DNA from: Sphingomonadaceae bacterium
GTDB taxonomy: Bacteria; Pseudomonadota; Alphaproteobacteria; Sphingomonadales; Sphingomonadaceae
Length of the DNA stretch: 56,749 nucleotides
Direction of reading: 5' to 3'
Assembly (NCBI GenBank): GCA_947476425.1
Contig: CANJQJ010000016.1
Location: 1 to 56,749 of the forward strand
Below are positions 52,238 to 56,749 of this stretch, in pieces. Each line of letters opens with the position of its first letter. Position 1 is the stretch's first letter. Position numbers and translations under genes: made by a program. The notes under the pieces are model-generated. The model had not been told where the DNA came from. It saw only the letters and a program-made list of their open reading frames with translations, and ran no database searches.

Positions 52238-53389
52238 ATGAGCAATGCAATCGACCCCTTGCTGACCCCATTCGCACTGGGCAAGCTCAAGCTCCGCAAT
52301 CGGTTCGTGATGGCACCGATGACGCGAGGACATTCCCCCGACGGAATACCGGGCGAAAATGTTGCAGCATATTACCGGCGGCGCGCCGAAGCGGACGTCG
52401 GTCTCGTCATCACCGAGGGCATTGGCATCGACCATCCCGCCGCGATCGGATCGGGAAGCATGGGCGAGAGCAACATTCCATTGCTGCATGGAGATGCTGC
52501 ACTGGAGGGCTGGCGTCACGTGGTCGATGAAGTGCATCAGGCGGGTGGCCTGATCATGCCGCAACTCTGGCACATGGGCGTGATCCGGATGGCGGGCACC
52601 GGATATCATCCGGAGGTGCCATCGGCGCGACCATCGGGCGTCTGGGGTCCGACGGAAAAGGGGATGATGCCCCCTGAATATCTCGCCGAGATGGCGAAAC
52701 CGACAGCGCCGCTCACCGACAGCGAAATCGGCGACATCATCGCGGGCTACGCTCGAAGCGCGTCGAATGCGTACAAGCTTGGCTTCGACGGCATCGCTAT
52801 CCACGGTGCGCATGGCTATCTGATCGACAGCTTCCTGTGGTGGGCCACCAACCAGCGCACGGACAAATGGGGCGGTGACATTGCCCGGCGTGCGACGTTC
52901 GCGGCGGAAGTCGTTCGAGCGGTACGAGCGGCGACCTCCCCGGACTTCCCGATCATTTTCCGTTTCTCGCAGTGGAAGCTCCAGGACTATTCGTCGTTCA
53001 ACGCCGCGAACCCGGCCGAACTCGAGGCGATGCTCGGTCCGATATCGGATGCCGGGGTCGACCTGTTCGACGCCAGCACCCGCATATTCAGTACCCCGGC
53101 GTTCGATGGCTCCGACATGGGCCTCGCAGGCTGGGCGAAGAAGATCACGGGCAAGCCGAGCATGATGGTCGGCGGGGTGGGTCTCAGCCGTGATCTCCAG
53201 AGCAGCTTCGCGCAGGAGACGCATGTGGTGAACAATCTCGACCTCGTCGAGGAGCGTTTCGCAAGGGGCGAGTTCGATCTTGTCGCGATAGGCCGTGGCT
53301 TGCTGATGGACCCGCAATGGGTACGAAAGGCCAAGACCGGGGAGGCGTTCAACCCGTTCAGCCTTGCGGCATACGCGACGCTGAACTGA
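52238..53389 (+). CDS. NADH:flavin oxidoreductase, old yellow enzyme family
   Basis: This 383-residue FMN-binding (beta/alpha)8 enzyme has 'LKLRNRFVMAPMTRGHSPDG', 'GLIMPQLWHMG', 'AYKLGFDGIAIHGAHGYLIDSFLW', 'TNQRTDKWGG' and 'FDLVAIGRGLLMDPQWVRKA'. The His-Gly-Ala-His pair that binds the substrate carbonyl is present. Such enzymes reduce alpha,beta-unsaturated carbonyls or open activated rings. It lies 133 bp after the ferredoxin gene and ends at a strong bidirectional terminator. It is likely part of the same catabolic programme. Confidence 0.92.
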   Translation: MSNAIDPLLTPFALGKLKLRNRFVMAPMTRGHSPDGIPGENVAAYYRRRAEADVGLVITEGIGIDHPAAIGSGSMGESNIPLLHGDAALEGWRHVVDEVHQAGGLIMPQLWHMGVIRMAGTGYHPEVPSARPSGVWGPTEKGMMPPEYLAEMAKPTAPLTDSEIGDIIAGYARSASNAYKLGFDGIAIHGAHGYLIDSFLWWATNQRTDKWGGDIARRATFAAEVVRAVRAATSPDFPIIFRFSQWKLQDYSSFNAANPAELEAMLGPISDAGVDLFDASTRIFSTPAFDGSDMGLAGWAKKITGKPSMMVGGVGLSRDLQSSFAQETHVVNNLDLVEERFARGEFDLVAIGRGLLMDPQWVRKAKTGEAFNPFSLAAYATLN

Positions 53390-53391
53390 GG

Positions 53392-53422
53392 CATATCCCG
53401 GCAGCTGCCGGGATATGTTTTT
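53392..53422. terminator. bidirectional Rho-independent terminator
   Basis: A perfect 26-bp palindrome, 53392-53417 (arms CATATCCCGGCAG / CTGCCGGGATATG), is followed by five T on the plus strand. It separates the convergent old-yellow-enzyme gene and short-chain dehydrogenase gene. The last base overlaps the latter's stop codon. Confidence 0.85.
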
Positions 53423-54147
53423 CAGAACATCTCGTGCGACGAATAGACGTGGACCCGCACGGCATTTGCGCGCGGCGGCTGTTCGGCGACGTAGCGGACG
53501 GCGCGGGCGATGTCCGAGGGATCGAGCCCCGGGATATAGCTGTCCCAGGCGGGCTGGCCCTTGGCCTTCATGTCCTCGAATATCTCGGTGTGGGTCGTGC
53601 CCGGAGAGACGATCGAGACGCGGACGCCAGTGCCCGCAAGTTCGGTGCGAAGCGAATCGCTGTACATTTCGAGTGCCCGCTTGAGGCCGCCATATATGCC
53701 TGAGCCGGGTGCCGAGATATTGGCGCCGATGCTCGATATGTTGATTATCTGGCCCGAGCCAGCAGCCTTCATTGCCAGTGCGAACAGGTGGCAGGTGCGA
53801 ACTACGGACTCGTAGTTCACAGCGATCATCGGACGGAGGTCCGCAAGGTCGAAATCCTCCAGCTTGCCCGGACGAAGAATGGCGGCGTTGTTGACGATGA
53901 TATCGCAGCGGCCGAACTTGCCGATGACAAAATCGAGCAATTGCTGCGGGGTTTCGTCGAGCGCCATATCGGCGGCGAGAAACACGCTGTCGTTGCCGAT
54001 TTCCTTCGCGAGCGCTTCGAGGCGGTCGCCGCGGCGGGCAACGAGGACGAGCGTCGCGCCGGCGTCCGCCAATTCGCGCGCGGTTGCTGCGCCAATGCCG
54101 GCGGATGCGCCGGTCACGACCGCGATCTTGCCTGTGAGGGTGGCCAT
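53422..54147 (-). CDS. short-chain dehydrogenase/reductase
   Basis: This encodes 241 residues. The cofactor motif is 'VTGASAGIGAATAREL' and 'DIIVNNAAILRPG' follows. Catalytic residues are the Ser in 'IINISSIGAN' and 'YGGLK' (YxxxK). 'VRVSIVSPGTTHTEIF' is the loop after strand 6. It is 23 bp downstream of the CurA-like reductase gene on the same strand. It probably acts on an alcohol or ketone in the same pathway; the substrate is unknown. Confidence 0.92.
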   Translation of the reverse strand: MATLTGKIAVVTGASAGIGAATARELADAGATLVLVARRGDRLEALAKEIGNDSVFLAADMALDETPQQLLDFVIGKFGRCDIIVNNAAILRPGKLEDFDLADLRPMIAVNYESVVRTCHLFALAMKAAGSGQIINISSIGANISAPGSGIYGGLKRALEMYSDSLRTELAGTGVRVSIVSPGTTHTEIFEDMKAKGQPAWDSYIPGLDPSDIARAVRYVAEQPPRANAVRVHVYSSHEMF

Positions 54148-54170
54148 TAGATTCTCTCCATTGTTCGAAT

Positions 54171-55169
54171 TCAGATCAGGCGAATCAGGCGCTTGCCCTT
54201 GTTTTCACCGCGATAGACGCCCGCGATGGAGTCGGAACAGGCTTCGATGCCATCCGCGATATCCTCGTGGAAATTGAGTTTGCCCTGTGCGATCCACTCG
54301 CGAAGCTGTGCGACTGCTTCGTCCAGGTGATGCATATGGTCGAAGATCACGAAGCCTTCCATGCGTGCGCGCTTGATGAGCAGGTGGCGCTCGACGCGCG
54401 GGCCGGTGGGCCATTGGTCCCAACGCGAGATCGAAGCGGTTCCGCAAATCACAACGCGGCCACGAAGCGCGAGGTGCGGCAATACCGCATCGCTGATCGG
54501 GCCGGAGGTGTTATCGAAATAGATGTCGACGCCGTTGGGGCAGGCTTCGGCGATGCGAGCGCTGACGTCTTCGTTGCGATAATCGATGCCCGCGTCATAA
54601 CCGAAATCGGCGACGCAGCTTGCTGCCTTTTCGGCGCCGCCGGCGATGCCGACAGTGCGGCACCCCAGGATCCTGGCGATCTGGCCGACGGCCGAGCCGA
54701 CCGACCCCGCCGCTGTCGAGACGACGACGGTTTCGCCCGGCTTGGGCTGGCCGACGGTCGTCAGCCCGAGATAGGCGGTGATCCCGTTGATGCCGAGGAT
54801 GCCGAGCACTTGCGTCATCTCGGCCATCGTCGTTCGCTGCACGATCTTGTCGATCGAGACTGCAGCATAATCCTGCCAGCCGAACCAGCCAGCGACATGA
54901 TCGCCCGGCTTGTAGTCCGGATGATTCGAGGCCTCCACCACGCCCGAGGCGAGGCTGCGCATCACTTCGCCGATGCCCACCGGGGCCGAATAGTTTCCGA
55001 CATCGACGATCCAGCCGCGCATCGCCGGTTCGACCGAGAGATAATGATTGCGTACCAGGATCTCGCCCTCGCCGGGAACCGGCATGTCCGCATCGCTTAT
55101 GGCAAAGCAATCGGCCTGGGGAATGCCCGTCGGCCGCGACACGAGGATAACCTGGCGATTGCGCATCAT
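54171..55169 (-). CDS. NADP-dependent oxidoreductase (CurA / leukotriene B4 reductase-like MDR)
   Basis: This 332-residue zinc-free MDR has 'LVRNHYLSVEPAMRGWI', typical of the CurA/PTGR group. 'GYKPGDHV'-like 'YKPGDHVAGWFGWQDYA' and 'GILGINGITAYLGL' follow, then the NADP loop 'VVSTAAGSVGSAVGQIARILGC', and 'VDIYFDNTSGPISDAVLPHL'. It probably reduces the C=C bond of an alpha,beta-unsaturated ketone or acid with NADPH. It lies 8 bp after the broken SnoaL-like gene; GGAG is just upstream of two adjacent ATGs (55169, 55166). Confidence 0.9.
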   Translation of the reverse strand: MMRNRQVILVSRPTGIPQADCFAISDADMPVPGEGEILVRNHYLSVEPAMRGWIVDVGNYSAPVGIGEVMRSLASGVVEASNHPDYKPGDHVAGWFGWQDYAAVSIDKIVQRTTMAEMTQVLGILGINGITAYLGLTTVGQPKPGETVVVSTAAGSVGSAVGQIARILGCRTVGIAGGAEKAASCVADFGYDAGIDYRNEDVSARIAEACPNGVDIYFDNTSGPISDAVLPHLALRGRVVICGTASISRWDQWPTGPRVERHLLIKRARMEGFVIFDHMHHLDEAVAQLREWIAQGKLNFHEDIADGIEACSDSIAGVYRGENKGKRLIRLI

Positions 55170-55177
55170 ACTCCGTT

Positions 55178-55462
55178 TCAGCTCAGATGGACCGGGTTGA
55201 AGACCCGGCGCGAGATTTTCCAGCCCTGCGATGTACGCACGAAGCGATCATCATACCAGCCGATCCCGCGATGCGTTGCTCCTCCCTGCTGGGCCGGGGT
55301 CAGCCATGCATCGACATAGCTGCGCGCCCGGACATGATCACCCTCCCGCGTCACGATGCAGTTGGTGATGCGGTGCAATGTTGCACCCAATGCTGCATGG
55401 GCTTCGCGCATGAAATCGGTGATCTCGCGCGGGCCCCGCCATTGGCCGAAGCTGCCATAATC
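55178..55462 (-). pseudogene. SnoaL-like / NTF2-fold protein, N-terminus removed by the IS insertion
   Basis: The minus-strand frame ending at 55178 reads back without stops into the insertion element. Its coding part is about 95 residues: 'YGSFGQWRGPREITDFMREA', 'LGATLHRITNCIV', 'ARSYVDAWL', 'GIGWYDDRFVRTSQGWKISRRVFNPVHLS'. This is the C-terminal two thirds of a SnoaL-like protein. The N-terminal helix expected upstream is replaced by the IS inverted repeat at 55463. An inner ATG at 55411 could start a 77-residue remnant. It was probably the first or an early gene of the reductase/dehydrogenase operon. Confidence 0.75.
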
Positions 55463-56749
55463 AGCTGGGCACCTCCATTAACCGTTGGTTTTGATCTCAC
55501 TGCGCTGATGTTTGCGTTTCACGCGCCTGATCGGTGCATTGGGACCTGATATTGGTTTGATTGGGGCCGTTTTGTGTCCAATCTGGGATTTTGGACGCAA
55601 CTATCCTGTGGCAAGCCGGCGTTCGTGGAAGATCAGGCGCTGCATATTGTAGGCCAGATTAGCGAGCATGATCTTGGTCTCGGCGCGTTTGATCCCGATG
55701 GTACGGACGAACAGACCCATATGCGCCTTTTGTTGCGCAAAGACGTGCTCCACTCTCGCCCGTATCTTCGACTTGGCTCGGTTGGCTGCACGAAGCGCTT
55801 CTGATCGTGGCTTGCCCTTTGGCTTCTTGCGGTGGATCCGGCTGACCCGGCCATTGGCTGCAAGCCAGGCTTCATTGGTCTTGGACCGGTAAGCGGTATC
55901 GGCCCACACATCAGATGCTGTGTTGTTCGTCGTGACCACTTCGCGAAGTTGTGATCCGTCATGGCGCGCACCGTGGGTGACCACAGCCTTACGGATAAAG
56001 CCAAAGCGCTGATCGATGGCAACATGGTTCTTGTAGCCAAAGCTGGGGATCGCAATATCGATTTGCGGCTTGCCGTTAGCGGCCATGCGGGCTTTGGCGA
56101 ACTTCACGGTCCACCGGGCATCAACATCCTTTTGAGCTGCTTTGGCGGGCTCATCGGGCCAGACCTCATGGGCCGCCTTGCCCGCTTTGATTGCATCCTT
56201 CTCGTCTTGCGTATTGCGCTGCTTGGGGGCTGCAATGAGGGTTGCATCGACGATCTGCCCACCCATTGCCAGATATCCGTTAGCTCGTAGCCGATGGTCG
56301 AAGGCGTCAAACAGCACCTGCAAGGTACCCGCGTCAGTTAGTTTCTCCCGGAACAGACGGATCGTATTGGCATCAGGCGTTGGCGCTCCAAGATCAAAGC
56401 CTAAAAAGCGCAACCAACTCAACCGATCACGGATCAGATACTCCATGCGGGCATCGGCCACATTGTTCTGCGCCGCCAGAATAAGGATCTTGAACATTGC
56501 CACGCAGTCATAGGGCGGCCTGCCGCCCTTCGAACCATCTGAATAAGCCAGCGCATTGTCCAGGATCGGACGGAAGCCTTCAAAATCAACTATCCGGCTC
56601 AGTTCCTCCAGAGGATCGCCATTGGCCGATAGCCGCTTCAAATGATCTGATAAACCGAACAATCCAGCCTGCTTCATAACCGCCCCCTGACGAGAAGAAT
56701 GAATCAGATTATGCCCTCAAATGCCAGAGGTTTTTGGAGGTGCCCAGCT
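55463..56749. mobile_element. IS5-family insertion sequence
   Basis: A perfect terminal inverted repeat of at least 14 bp (AGCTGGGCACCTCC at 55463-55476, its reverse complement at 56736-56749) encloses a transposase gene; the match continues imperfectly inwards. The element is about 1.29 kb. The right repeat ends at the last base of the window, so the target duplication cannot be seen. It interrupts the SnoaL-like gene. Confidence 0.93.
55601..56677 (-). CDS. IS5-family transposase
   Basis: This encodes 358 residues. The N-terminal DUF772-like domain has 'FRPILDNALAYSDGSKGGRPPYDCVAMFKILIL' in segments and 'RDRLSWLRFLGFDLG'. The DDE triad is D144 ('GGQIVDATLI'), D260 ('VWADTAYRS') and E310 ('ARVEHVF'), with R306 and K317 giving the R-x3-E-x6-K signature. 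It appears complete and probably active. The ends of the element are 138 bp and 72 bp from the gene. Confidence 0.95.
   Translation of the reverse strand: MKQAGLFGLSDHLKRLSANGDPLEELSRIVDFEGFRPILDNALAYSDGSKGGRPPYDCVAMFKILILAAQNNVADARMEYLIRDRLSWLRFLGFDLGAPTPDANTIRLFREKLTDAGTLQVLFDAFDHRLRANGYLAMGGQIVDATLIAAPKQRNTQDEKDAIKAGKAAHEVWPDEPAKAAQKDVDARWTVKFAKARMAANGKPQIDIAIPSFGYKNHVAIDQRFGFIRKAVVTHGARHDGSQLREVVTTNNTASDVWADTAYRSKTNEAWLAANGRVSRIHRKKPKGKPRSEALRAANRAKSKIRARVEHVFAQQKAHMGLFVRTIGIKRAETKIMLANLAYNMQRLIFHERRLATG

Noticed and set aside
1-56749. CRISPR arrays, rRNA or tRNA genes
   Set aside because: I found no regularly spaced repeats and no rRNA signatures; no stretch showed a convincing tRNA cloverleaf by eye.

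Overview
The window looks like a piece of a sphingomonad chromosome (Alphaproteobacteria, Sphingomonadales). I infer this from the GC-rich coding bias, the split glycine decarboxylase (gcvPA/gcvPB), a UPF0262 protein next to dcd, the cysD-cysNC-cysQ order, a 664-residue threonyl-tRNA synthetase followed by infC, intergenic palindromic repeats, and the wealth of catabolic oxygenases. Both ends cut features. The left edge stops inside a Rieske oxygenase gene. The right edge stops at the last base of an insertion-sequence inverted repeat, as a contig end would.

Left accessory block (1-15.8 kb). It holds a partial Rieske oxygenase, an antibiotic-biosynthesis-monooxygenase-like protein, malate synthase G, a SnoaL-like protein, a TetR regulator, a glutathione S-transferase, a cytochrome P450 broken by a 22-bp tandem duplication, a PAPS-type sulfotransferase, a medium-chain reductase and an HsaA-like flavin monooxygenase. 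Next come a GntR regulator and a translationally coupled acyl-CoA dehydrogenase / aminoglycoside-phosphotransferase-fold kinase / enoyl-CoA hydratase trio, then a PheA/TfdB-type FAD monooxygenase. This is a mixed catabolic region for aromatic, alicyclic or branched acids; the substrates cannot be named from sequence.

Central housekeeping block (16-45.9 kb). It holds ispH-thrB-rnhA; a lipoprotein; an aldo/keto reductase and a hydrolase; a glycine-riboswitch-controlled gcvT-gcvH-methyltransferase-gcvPA-gcvPB operon; a LuxR-type regulator divergent from the sulfate activation operon cysD-cysNC-cysQ; dcd and UPF0262; a MarR-EmrA pair; dnaB; an FKBP isomerase; rpsU; a DUF898/M48 peptidase/hydrolase operon; thrS and infC; purU; and a beta-CASP metallo-beta-lactamase protein. 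Three copies of a ~95-bp palindromic repeat and a 150-bp composite inverted repeat lie in the gaps.

Right accessory block (45.9-56.7 kb). A leftward operon encodes a Rieske dioxygenase alpha and beta subunit, a ferredoxin reductase, a short-chain dehydrogenase, a TetR regulator and a second HsaA-like monooxygenase. The matching ferredoxin is transcribed divergently, from promoter-like sequences that overlap those of the alpha subunit. An old-yellow-enzyme reductase, another short-chain dehydrogenase, a CurA-like reductase and a SnoaL-like fragment follow. The fragment is truncated by an IS5-family element that ends the window.

Most notable points: the 22-bp duplication that frameshifts the P450; a likely AUA start codon for infC; a methyltransferase embedded in the gcv operon; the dehydrogenase/kinase pair resembling the phosphorylation route for 4-hydroxyacyl-CoA; a lux-box-like palindrome in front of the luxR-type gene; and overlapping divergent promoters in the dioxygenase cluster. 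I found no CRISPR array, rRNA or convincing tRNA.
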